From positions 15,182,068 through 15,246,067 of the forward strand of contig NC_066833.1 in the NCBI RefSeq assembly GCF_001640805.2: a stretch of DNA of 64,000 nucleotides, in the 5' to 3' direction. Of the stretch, positions 11,680-23,900 are shown in pieces. The stretch is from Lates calcarifer (lineage: Eukaryota; Chordata; Actinopteri; Centropomidae). The first letter of the stretch is position 1; each line of letters begins with the position of its first letter. The notes beneath the pieces are model-generated. The model ran no database searches, was not told where the DNA came from, and worked only from the letters and a program-made list of their open reading frames with translations. A program made the position numbers and the translations under genes.

Positions 11680-13740
11680 TTCTTTATAATAATAAAGTTC
11701 ATTAGCAACACAGCAAATTCTCAAGCGAAGCAGTAAGATACAAACTTAGTATAATAATGTAATATATGTGGTTAACTTATATGTAAGTACGTCAAAGCAC
11801 ATGGTCTTGTTGGTCGTGTGAAACTTTAGTGCATCTCTCAATTCTAGGTTTCCTTGGTTAAAATGCATAAATGTACTGATTTTGATTTTATTGTGCCACT
11901 GTAGTTGTATTTTTTGCCCCCTTTTGTTGTATGTTGCTCTCTGCAGGCTATTGTATGCATCTGTTGTGCATGTTAAGTACCTGACAATGCAGCATAGTGA
12001 TGCCCTACACAGCAGGCTGCACCTTGTCTTTACTAACATTAACACACACTTTCATCACACTTTCTTATTGGCCTGTTCTGCTATTTAAATTTCATAGCCT
12101 CCCCTTTTTTAGTATGACCATGTAACAGCCAGGGACAACAGATGGACATTTGTCTTTTTGCTTAACCCTGGCTCATTTACAGCAGTGTTTATTAATGTGT
12201 GCTGTCCCTGTCAAATAAACCAATGAAAATGAACAAACAAATCTAATGACCATAATAAAAAGCCTTACAAAGAAGTACTTGTGCCTCTGCTGTATTATAA
12301 GTGAAACATATTTCACATGTTTAACATATGTGGAGAATCATTTTTAAAAAATCACAAAAAAAACAGACATTTCACACCTGAATGTAATACATCACATTTG
12401 CAAAAAACAATTTATCATATAATATCACACAGGAAGCATATTCTGTAGGTACATGAGGTTGAATTTCACATGCTGATACTACCATGAATTACAAAAGACA
12501 ATACAGATGAATTTAAACTTTGAATTTCTGACCTTGTTAAAGAGGTGTGTGATTGTTTCTGATGTTGTTTATGTGTCTTATTAGTGACCTTATTTTTCAG
12601 CAGTACTTAGGTCTATCCCTGGAGCAATAAAATTTCATTTGTGGTGAGATTACTCGATTAAATAAAGGTTAATTTCATGTTTTTGTTTTTCGTAAAGTCA
12701 TTTTTCAACTCCTGTTGCATTGTCAACAATTTCAGAAACCATCCCTTGGGAATGTAGTCACTAATTGCTTTGTATTATTAAGCAATTAGACAGCAAATTT
12801 CCCATTGCCAAATATTGAGAGCATCCTTCTCCATTACATTACAGTGGAAGTCTGAGCCCAGCCCATAATTGGATGTTTTAGAGAGGACAGTTCAATTTAT
12901 TGTGGTTTATACAGCATACACACTGGGCTTTTATAAACTCTGAAGACAGGCTGCACTGAGGCTTTGACCCATGGCCGCACTAATCTACTGAGGTCTGGGT
13001 CCAAAACATGTTGTTGGGTCCCTGTTGACCCTCAGTATATAGCCAGTGTTGTTCAATAGATGAATTAATTGGCAATTCTGGATAATTATTTAAACTTTCT
13101 ATGAGACTGGGGCTACGTGATGGAGGGTCTGTCATTGCTGACATTATACCTGTCCCCCTCACTCCCTCCCTTATAACATCCCTTTGTCTATTCGTAGTTG
13201 GTTTGCCTCCCTTATTTGGCATCTAATTGCTGTGTGTTTTTGTGTGTCTTTGCTGTCGTTTCTTGTCTCTGTGTCTCTTATTTCGACTTGTTTTTGTGGA
13301 TGTTTTGCACCAGTTCCTCTCTTTTTTTGTCTCTCTGCAATATTTTGCATGTCTTTGTAGTAATCAGGTCAGTTCATACTTATTTCATGTCTCTTTGTGT
13401 CTCTTTGCAGTCATTTGGTGCATTTTTCCACTGAGTTTACAACAACAACAAAAATGGCTCTGACCCAGGGGCCTGTTCAGTAACCCCGCTGTGCTTCAAC
13501 CTAATAAAGACCGACACTTTGATAGTATTTTCAGGAGTTATGTGGGTGGGACGCCCTCTAATGCTGACCCTGGTCTGGTTTTGTGGTGTACGTGTGACTC
13601 CAGCCACAGGGGGGCGACATTACAAACACAGCGATCAACTTCAGGAGGAGAGGAAGTGTCTTTTCTGTGCTCTTTGTCTCTGAGTGACAGGAACTACACA
13701 GCAACAATAACTTTACCACAGACAGAGAAAGGGAAGAGAC
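11680..13740. other. Intergenic spacer upstream of dynlt3
   Basis: AT-rich spacer without recognisable exons. The last 250 bases before the dynlt3 start are less AT-rich and are the likely promoter and 5' UTR; no clear TATA box is visible. Confidence 0.5.
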
Positions 13741-13750
13741 TGCTGCAAGG

Positions 13751-15096
13751 ATGGAGGAGTTTAACTCTGGAGAAGAGGTAAGACTATTTCTCATCACCCC
13801 TAATAAAACTTAACATCGAAACATCCCCAGTCATTTCTACTAAAGACGTTTAATTTGTAGCTAGTTAGCTTAGCTTAGCTAAACTAGCTAGCCGAAGCTA
13901 ACGGTATCTCAATCAGGGTGTGGTCAAATCATCGCGTTTATATTTATATTATTAACAGAATATTTTACTAACAAGCACATCAGAAACAGACACTGTCAGC
14001 TACAGTTACAGTTACATAAATAGATGATAGTCAATGTGTGTTCAGGTTGATGGGACAGTCATTGTAGGAGAGGTAAAGCTCCTTAGATTAGATTACTTTG
14101 TTTGATAAAGCTTTATTATGGACAATATCGATTAATGTAGCTGCAACTTTAAAGAAAAAAAGTAAATACTGTTCATTTATTGATATACGTTATGAATGTA
14201 AAACACGTGAAATCATTCAACTTTGCCTCTTAAAATGACACACTGCTGGGTCATGCACAGTTTTACATAGGTAATTCTGCCTGTAAGGTGATTTCTTAAT
14301 GCAGAAACTGGAATAAAACAGCACAGATGCCACTAACTCTCCAGTTCAATTATCCTTCAGGTTGTCTTCAATACTGATGAGGCCAGTGTCTCAGTTAAAG
14401 AGGTAAGATTCAATCCCTGGATTGAATAAACGTGAATAAACTGTATTTATTTTTATTTTATATCCACTCCTGTCATGTGACGACAGTGTTCACAATGTCC
14501 TCTCTGTGTGGTTCATCTCAGTGTATTGAAGGTGTCATCGGTGGAACAGATTATAATCAGAGTAAAGTGAATCAGTGGACAGCCAGCATAGTAGAGCATT
14601 CTCTGACTCACCTGGTGAAACAGGGACGGCCGTTCAAATACATAGGTGAGCCAAACTAAAGGACATCATGTAGAGCTTGTTTGTGAAGGTAAACATGTGA
14701 TTGAGTGACACCGGTCTCTGGTGTTTTGTAGTAAACTGTACCATCATGCAGAAAAGCGGCGCTGGTCTCCACACAGCCAATTCCTGCTACTGGGATACTG
14801 CCACTGACGGTGAGAGATGACCTGTAATTAGAGCTGGTGTCATTTGAAATTGTCTGAGTTTCAGCACTGAATCAGTAAATGTTTTGGACAGTTAATCAAT
14901 TATAAAAAGTATAGTATGCATTAGGAGTATATCATACTTTTAGTTTGGTAACTTTTTGCCAGAGAAAATACTGGAAATTTCTTGTAGACCTCAGTGTAAG
15001 TTCTCCTGCTGGTTGTCTCTTTCAGGAAGCTGCACAGTCAGGTGGGAGAATCGCACCATGTACTGTGTGGTCAGTGTGTTCGCTGTGACGCTGTGA
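13751..15096 (+). CDS. dynlt3: Tctex-type dynein light chain (DYNLT3-like)
   Basis: Five exons (13751-13777, 14361-14402, 14522-14645, 14732-14809, 15026-15096) join in frame with GT-AG introns to 113 codons, the usual length for DYNLT1/DYNLT3 (113-116 residues). The protein starts MEEFNSGEE and covers the whole Tctex fold: [20 protein letters not shown] (helix 2), [20 protein letters not shown] (first strands), and the closing [18 protein letters not shown]. These dimeric light chains bind the cytoplasmic dynein intermediate chain and link cargo. The segment [14 protein letters not shown] favours DYNLT3, while [10 protein letters not shown] is shared with DYNLT1. Position beside xk matches human DYNLT3 near XK. 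The 3' UTR probably runs to an ATTAAA at about 15780. A possible extra 27-nt in-frame exon is at 14046-14072. Confidence 0.93.
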
Positions 15097-15929
15097 CAGC
15101 AGCGCAGAGCTGCGTTCTGCTCTTCCTTCTGACACTGTCATGTCTGAAGCTGCGCTTTGAATGCCACCCTGATCAAGACGCCACGAAGATCCTCCGTTGG
15201 AAGTTATCGTACAAGTAGCTTATTTCTCCCCACAGGCAGGAAAAACATAACCTCAGAATAAGAGTTGTGGTTTGTGAGTCTGCAGCCTGCATTCATGGCT
15301 GGGGTTGACTATGAGAAAGTGTTGCTTTGTAGGGGCCAAAGTCATGGTCTGGTGGACTCTCGAAAAGTGAACACTAAATGTTGTGATCCATCAACTCTTT
15401 TCATAAATTGTCCCAATATCCTATAATCTTTCCTTAATGTAGAACTTAGTTTGTTTTTATAATTTGTCTCCTTCAGTACATTCCCAGATTAACAGGGCTG
15501 AACTGTCGCTGTAGAGGAAAGTTGCCTATTTATTAAGACAAGTAGTTGTGTTTTAGTCGATACCTGACTACTTATGTAAAGTGTTTCCACTAGTCTGTGT
15601 TAATTTTCTTAGTATTAATATTGTGTATATCTGGGATTAAGTTGTTTAATGGTCAGTCCCAAAAACCAAGGCACTTTTTCTAGACTTTTCCTGCAGAAAT
15701 CCTGGAATTTTTACCAGTGAGTTGTACATTGAGTTCCTTTAAGCTGTTTTATGAGTTACTTTGTCTGAACTGTGGAGTCATTAAATGTATTCAGCAAACT
15801 TTCTACATTTGTTAGGTAGACATAGTATTTTCTTGTCTGACTGTGCCAAGAGGAGAATTTTTTTTTTTTTAAATTAATTTGCAGTTTTGGCTTTCATCCA
15901 CTAGGGGTTAGCATAGGCTCATGTGTCTG

Positions 15930-16600
15930 TGAAGATTCTCAGTCATCCAGGTGATGATACGTAACCAGGAAGGGTTGAATTGACAGCAGCTATCCTTGGT
16001 TGTTGGAACTTGAAGACATTTCACCTACTTCAGAGAGACTCGGATATTTAACCTCTGTGAGGTCATTATCAAGGCTATTGATGTCACTCGGTGTCATTAG
16101 TGCTCCTGGCTGTTGTAGTCCTCAGAGTCATTGGAGTGACCAGAAGCCAAGTGTAAATGGTTGTTAAATCTGAAAGGACAGCATTGTAGGTGGGTGATTA
16201 ATAGTGTTGTAGACCTCATCATGTTGAGGGATGGTTTCTATTCTTTGATGTAGATGGCTTCCTTCACTCCTCTTTCAAACCACCTGTCCTCCCCATCTAA
16301 GACATTGTTGTCAGTGAAGGAGGGTCCCTTATCCTTCAGGTGTAGGTAAATGCTGAGTGAGGAGTTGGCCCTCCTGTACTGAGCCATGTGTTTGTTTAAT
16401 GGTTGCTTAAACAACCAATCTAACCAAACAATCATGTACACTCGGTCTCAGGAGGCTCAAACAACTCTAACAATGTCTAGTACCTGGGTCTCCCCACTGG
16501 TTGGTCAGAACTGAGCGTCTAGGATGAGAGATGAAACGTCTTCAAGTATCGATAACCAGGTCCAGTTGCACTCGATTCAACCCTGATCACACAGAGGGAG
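15930..16600 (-). mobile_element. Decayed Penelope-like retroelement 3' end (GIY-YIG endonuclease region)
   Basis: On the minus strand between about 16400 and 16240 the frame reads QYRRANSSLSIYLHLKDKG, then DRWFERGVKEAIYIK. These are the signature phrases of the C-terminal endonuclease part of fish Penelope-like elements ('...HLKDKGHSF...REERWFERGVKEAIYVK...'). The frame ends at a stop and neighbouring pieces are in other frames, so it is inactive. Flanks carry element end sequences: 'tgtctgtgaagattctcagt' at about 15930 and 'gatgaaacgtcttcaagt' at about 16530. A shorter related end fragment is at about 19090-19205. Family assignment is from recognition of the phrases. Confidence 0.7.
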
Positions 16601-16648
16601 AGTGCTTCTTAGCTAAAAAACTGACACAATTTTCACATATAAATATAA

Positions 16649-16661
16649 ATTTATTTAGATT
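16649..16661 (-). terminator. Possible xk polyadenylation signal
   Basis: On the minus strand the sequence reads CTAAATAAATT, containing AATAAA, about 1.25 kb beyond the xk stop. No coding sequence lies between, so this would give a 3' UTR of that length. Other AT-rich hexamers nearby cannot be excluded. Confidence 0.35.
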
Positions 16662-17910
16662 TTTTTAAGTAGGATTTCATCTTTAAATGCTTTTTATCTT
16701 ATGTATGTGAATGTTTGATGTGTACTATTTTTTCTTTTTTGGCTTCAAAGGTTGCTTTTCTTATTTGTACAAATATCAGGAGCATTCATGTGATTCCCGA
16801 GGTCGTTGTCCCTCTGCAGATACATTGCAAAAAGGAGTTAGTGCAAAAACAAACAACACTGACATTCCCTCTCACACATACACAATTATACATTAAAGTT
16901 TGAAGCAAAAAAAAAGAAGCAAAAAATACTTGTTACAATTCCAAACATTTCTCAATTGGATATCAATTTGTGTGCACATGGTGTAAATATTACATACAGA
17001 TGAGACGTTCAGACGCAGAGCTGAGAGACATAACTAGGCATGAATTAGAAAAATGCAAATACATCCCAACAAAAGCATTTCACATCACAACAGCTGTTGC
17101 TGCTCAGCAGTTGAACCAAAGCCACTTAAAATCCTTTTTTGGAAACGTGCAAAAACATTACGCCTGGAGATGTGCGTGCTTTACAGTATTATGTTTGGTG
17201 ATTGAACAGGCTCAGTGTGTGGAGGTTCGCTTTCACTTCGACAAGCACAAATACATCACAGAAGCAGTGCATATTAATGATAAAGCTCTTATCAAGGAGT
17301 AAAAAAGCTGATTGCTTGCAGCCATAAAACTAACAGGAGGTTCAGGAAAAAAAAACCTGTACAAAACAGAACCCCCCTCCATCAAGGAGAATAATAGTTA
17401 CACCTCATCAGAGGCTCCACACATGCACACCTCCATGCCAAAGAGAGATACTAAATACAATCAATTCAAATGCATGGCTCCTTGTGATAAGTAATGCAGC
17501 ATATAAGTGGACATAGACTCCACACCCAAAAAAAGTAATGGTGGTGTCCATGGCGTGGCTGAATCTGTATTAAAGGCTGCAGGATGACAAGGTTAGGATG
17601 TTGGCTGATGAGATGGATGAGCACCACCTCTGCAGTGTTTCTGCACACTGATTAACACAGGTGGAAAACTACACATGTGTGCAGCCAGGATTGACCTCAA
17701 GTTAAGGACACATTTACTTTATGTAGGAGTAACAGGCTGTGATAGAAAACAGAGCTGAGAGATGGATATATTGTGCAACGTTAAGATCAAAGGATTTAAA
17801 ATGTATATTCAACTCACAGAAGGGTCCATGTGGCACTTCAAAGGTTACAGAAGGTTATGATAAATGTCAGAGTTGTTCCTCTGAATGGCACGTCAGACAA
17901 TTGTGATGCT

Positions 17911-20900
17911 TTAAGCATTGCAGGATACACTGTGGTTAATGTCGCCATTGATTCCACCGCCTATGTTATTGCCCATTTCATTAGGAAGGTCATAGATCGT
18001 GTCGTTGAGCATGTCATATGTCGTGTCGTTGGGCATGTCGTCTGTGCTGTCACTGGCTGTGTCATGGACTCTGCCGTGGTTAGCCGCCTCTTTGCATGTG
18101 GAGGGGCTCGGCGGCTCCAGGACGGTCTTTCCTATTGGCCTGTTCTGTGGAGAAGTGGAGTTGCACATCAGACAGAGGAGAGAGGAGCAATTCCAGAGGC
18201 CCTGGGTCATGTTGGAGGAGAAGAGCCTCCGACACGGGTGACAGAACTGGTAGAAGACCAGCATGAAGAAGATGGCGATGGCGTAGGCTACCAGCAGCTG
18301 CAGCACCAGCAGCGGTGCACAGATGAACTGGTAGACATCAGTTTTATAGATGTACCACAGAAGAAGCAGCGAGGCGTTCTCCACAAAACGCAACATGTAG
18401 TACACAGCCATGCGATACCAGTTCTGGGACTTGTTGATGAGGTCTGGGTCATTGAGTTTCACCTGCACGGCTGACCAGCAGAACATGTTGATGCCAGCGT
18501 AGAGGAAGGTGAGCAAGCAAAGCACGATGGTGGTTCCCACCCTGGTCAGAGTTTTTTCTATGTTCTCAGGGAACGGTGAGTGGCTCTGCCAGAACAGGAT
18601 CCAAGGGTAGAGGAAGAAAACGAGGAAGTTCAGCAGAACCACAGGCAGGACCCAGAGCTGCAGCACAGAGCTGAACAGAACCAGGACCACCACACGGGTG
18701 GCGATCTCAAAGCTCCTCCACAAGAAAATGCACAGGTAAGCCATGGGCCGGACGTCCACTTCATAGTCATCATATTTGATCTTAATGGCCAGGATGTTGC
18801 AGCGCAGCGCTCCATAAACAATAGACAGGAGGGAGATGACCATCAGTGTACCTGATATGGAAAGAGAGAAAGATGAGGACGTCATCATCAAGGATCAGTT
18901 CACATTTTTCAAGTCAACCCTTGGGAGTCCAGGTTGACTTTGGTTCATTTTCTTTCTGTGTAATAACTTTTGTTTATGTTTAGCACCTTTCAAAAGGCAT
19001 CCTTTTATCAAGACAAACTCATGTGCAAGTTTGACTTCTATAAAGTGTCCAGGAACCCAGCATACATGAAATATGACTTAAACTTTAAAGTGAAGAAGCT
19101 TCTTGGGTGAGAGGTGAATGGTCTTCTAGTGTCTACCACCAAGTCCAGTTGCCCATGATTCAATGACTTGTGGATAATCATGACCTGGATGACTGACACA
19201 GACATGAAATATGACCTGTTCCTATAAAAATGACAAATCTTTAGTCATAATATTATAAAATTATGCTGTGAATGAATGACTGATCACAATAGGTATACAT
19301 GCACACTAGCAATTCCTGGTTGTAAAAAATACAGTTTCACTAAACAAATACAGCAGAAAAATGTAAGAAATGTAAAGTGATTTTAACTCTATGCATTATT
19401 TGCTATGTCTATGTGTGCCTGCAAATCACGACTATTAATAATTCACAGATCAACACTTTCAATTGGTTTTCTCAGCTTGTCTCTACAAATAAATTGATGT
19501 TACTATAAATAAAAATGCTCAGCATATTTACAGATGAATAGGGGTTAAAACAACATTAGGGTGCTCATATGAACACTGAAGTAGTTTTTGGTTGCTGTAA
19601 TCATTCCTCCTGTTCATACTGAACACAAAAGATCCCTATGGTGGGAATTTTACATTAAAACCACTGTAACTTCAGATGATATCCATTTGATTTGTCAAAC
19701 TCACACGGCTGGAGCCTCATATCATCATCACCAGATGAACTTTAGATGAGGACTATGGATTCTGTCCTCCATCACTTACACTGAAAGCACATAGTGAAGG
19801 GATCTTTTAGTATGAAAAGTTGGAGTGATTACAGGGAGCAAAAAATGTTTTAACATGCATAAGGACACCTGACTGCTGTTTTACTAGAGTCAAAAAATTG
19901 TGAACCTACCCTGTTGTTCATCACATACTGGCCATTAAATCGGTAAGTGTGAAATAGAAGCGTCAGACTACCAGTAGCAGAGGAAATCACACTTATGTAC
20001 TGTATTTATAACCTCTTATTTTGTCCTAATTCGAAGACCAGATGTCCTAGTTTGACTGTGTGAACCTTTTACTAAATCTCTCCCAGGAATATAAATACTG
20101 GCTCCCACACACACAGAGTTGGACAGGCCAACCCCAGATCTTCACCAATTGGCAGAGAGAATCACCATTTTCCATCCTCGATACAAGCATTACATAACAC
20201 CACTTTGACTCATGAAAACACCATCCTCTTATTTCCAATATGGCACTTTGATCAGCCCACATCACAGTGGAGCTGTGGACTGGTGACAGACTACACTCTC
20301 ACTGGAAATGGATGAATTGAAGGTAAATTGTGACCATGAAATCAAAGAGTCCAGAGTCCCCTGACCGCCCCCGATCCTCACCTCTACCTATGGACACCCC
20401 CTGCTGCAGGACGCAGATGTAGAGCTGCAGGGTGAGCTGGGGGGCCGATCCCAGGAAGGCCTGAATGACAGAGGTGCGGGCGAAGGCTGCTCGGTGTGTA
20501 AACAGTTTCCCCTCCGCCTGCCCCACCTGCCGTTCCACCTCCTCAGACTGACCCCCACGGGGCATCTGCTTCTTCCTGGTGATGCTGACATAAGGCTCCT
20601 CCACTCGGCCCACACTGCCATAGATACAAAACGCCTCCAGACACCTGCAGTGCAACAACAGCGAGGGAACAGAGATCATTAGGAGCTGCAGCCTTTTCTC
20701 CTCTGTCGTCTACAGTGAAAGGCTGCAGATACTTTAAATGATCAATTAATCTGTCAATCATTCTTTTCAATTTCATCTCATGTAATAGGATTCCCATTAG
20801 CTTCATCAAAATAGAGGATGATGCTGGTATCCACACGCACACACAAACAAACTGAGCTAAATACTAACATTGACATGTTGAGATGTTCACAATGACAAAG

Positions 20901-23900
20901 TAAACATGCTGATGTTTAAGAGGGACCAGCACCATGAGGGTGAGATCAGTGAGTTATCCAGCTCTCTCTGGGCCAAACTGTGTAACTGGGGTAGATCACC
21001 ATGGCAACCTGTGCTGCATGACTAACCTGCTGCAGAGCAGGATAACTTCACAGAATCAGCTTAAAACTTGTCAACAGTCCGACTACGGCTACGAATCCGC
21101 CTGCTGGTGTCACCACTTCATTCACGGTTCTGATGATGTCACTTCACAACCTCACCTCTGTCACACAAATGTGCTCACGGCTACACAGGTTAAACCCAGA
21201 GTTAACAGAGCCAGACAATCCTAAGAGAGCCAGACTAGGATGATTTGAGCTTTGTGGTACAGGCCCTTGGTTTTACAGAGCCCACCATCAGCCACAACCT
21301 GCAGCATTTGCTAATTATTGCTAAACACAAACTACAGCTGAGGCTGATGGGAATGCCATTAGCTTTATCATAAACCAAAGTACTCAGACAAGCTGAAATA
21401 ATGACATGACGATGACGCTGGACCACCAAACGTCATTACAATTCATCCTGATGGAGTCATGAATGTCTGAACCAAATTTCACAGCAATCCATCCAGTAGT
21501 TGTGGAGATATTTCAAACAGTGACGCAGCAGAGCGGTAGACTCTCAGTCAACAGCTATTATCAGAACTGTTGATGACTAATCAGTTGATTTAGTATTCAA
21601 GAAGGAAACTTATCAGCATTTCCCTGCTGAGTCAGCACAGTGCGATACATGTTATTCTGCTGAAAGTTCTGCAATAAACAGTTTTAATTTTCTGTCCATC
21701 AACCACTGCAAGTCTGTCAACTATAAGGAGGAATGGTTGAGGGTGCGCAAAAGACAGTTTACTGCTTTAAGAGTGGATAAATATTTTCTCAAGTCAGTCT
21801 TAATACAATACTCACATGCCCCTGTGTACACTGAAAAACTTAGTCCTCACTCTGAACCTTCTGTTCATACTGTCCTATAGGAAACCGCTTTCTCCATCAG
21901 TTCTAATGTAAGTGACAGGACACAAAATCTACAGACATCATCCTGAGTAAAAACTTCTTCTAAAGTTCAGATGAAGAGATAACTTCTGTTGTGAATTGGC
22001 GCTATAATATATAAATAAAAATTGACTTGATAAACAGGTCTTTTCAAGGCCAGTATGTACAACAGGAATCATCACAGCACTTTTAATATAAATATGAACA
22101 TGTGAATGTTGTTCAAAGACTGACCTGAAAAAAAGTGAAAACGATCCATTAGGGGAGGAAACACCTTCAGTGCAGTTTTAGCCAAATGATTGTGATGTAC
22201 TCTAGAGATAATCAGGTTTGGCTTGAAGGATAAGTCAGATGATTATATGAAAATCTGGTTCCCAAAAAGCTTTTCTGGAAGACGTCATTCCAGACTGTCC
22301 TCTGAGGAACAGTCTAGGGTGGCTTACTGGGCAGGGCTGTGTTTTCATTTATTTTATTTATTTATATTCATCTCTAATCTCTGTTTTGAATTCTATTATA
22401 CTAGTTCTATTTTACAGAAAACTGAAGTTATTCAGAGCTGAAACTGACTATTCTCGTTGATTTACCAGCTCACAAATGTAACTGTCAGAGTTTTATTTAT
22501 TTTCTAATCAAGTCAGGGATGTGTTCACTGTGTGTGTCTCCAGTGTAGCTCAGACTGATAAACAGTCTGTCCCTCAGCACCCCTGTGGCTTAAATCCTCC
22601 TGCCTTGCTGTTTTACTGGCACCGTGCATCAGCTCTGCTTTACCGGCACAGCACTGACTCGACCTCTGGCCCTTTGCCCACATCTGAACTTAAGTCTTTT
22701 TTGTATCTCACCAGCTGATGACTGTGAATCCCGCTGTCACTGACACATCTTAATAGATTCATAATGATGAGTGCTAAATGCTGGTTTACATGTGCAAATA
22801 TGATAATTGTGACAGCACAAAATCAGCTTGTACATACAGGTCTTAAAAAGTGAAGCTCAGACATTCAAGTAAAGTAAGTGTATGTAAAATGCATGGCTGA
22901 GTAGACAATGTCTTTAAACCGTTGCTGCAGGACAAGCTTGAGTTAAGATTATTCTGTCAAGCTAGTCCCAGGAGACTAAAATGCACTTTCACACTTAACA
23001 GACAGATTAAACTCCACTTCTGCTTAGAGAACTGTGGTAGGGCTGCTAATTAGAGAACATGTTGAAATGAAGAAGATACATGAGCGTGACATTTGTGCTT
23101 TGAGACAAATGATAAGGCCTTTCTGTATTGTTTTGGGGCGGATGAGACAGAGAAGAGGAAGTGCTGCTGTGCGGTCGGTGGTAGAGGCGGACATTCCCCT
23201 CTGGTTGTGTTGTCAGAGATAAGGAGTTGGCAATGACGTGCTATTCTTAGATATGCTCTTCACTGAGGAAAGATGTAGAAGTCTGAGCAATAATCATTCA
23301 AATGTACACTCAAGACGAGACAGGCAGGGTCAGATCCACGGAGGCCACTGGGGAATCAATATGCTGTGAGAGGCATCTGTTAGTTTAGCTTTTCAGAGAT
23401 GTCTGTATATAAATATAACTGATTCTATCAAAGGCCAAGTTTGCTGTTTATGTTCACAAGCTGAACAGTAAAGTCATATATATGCATGTAGCTGCAACAA
23501 ACACATATTTTCATCATCAAGCCTGTTCTGATGATTGTTTTCTTGATTAATCAATTTGAGCCATAAAGCAACAGTCCAAACTCCAAAGATACTCAGTCTA
23601 CAATGATAGAAACAGAGCACATTTTACATATCTGACATGTTAGAATCAGAAAACACTGTCATTTTACTTAAGAACTCAGGTAAATGATTAATCAGTTATC
23701 AATACTACATACGACACAATCATGTGGTTCAGTAAAATGTCATTAAATGTATTGTTTCGTGGGTCATAGAATGCTAAAAAAAAATATTTCAAAACACTTA
23801 GAGCTGCAGATTTCAAAGACTGAATGCTCAGTAGATTAAAAAAGTAATTTTTTTTAAACTATATACAAGTCAAAAAAGTGGCCTGTAAAGATTTCTATTA

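Noticed and set aside
15100..17900. Search for cybb between dynlt3 and xk
   Set aside because: No NADPH-oxidase motif or exon-like sequence is visible in the gap; only UTR and a transposon relic.
17830..18474. A 214-residue plus-strand open frame
   Set aside because: It is antisense to xk exon 3, with a Val/His-rich translation created by the repeat; it has no homology or splice context.
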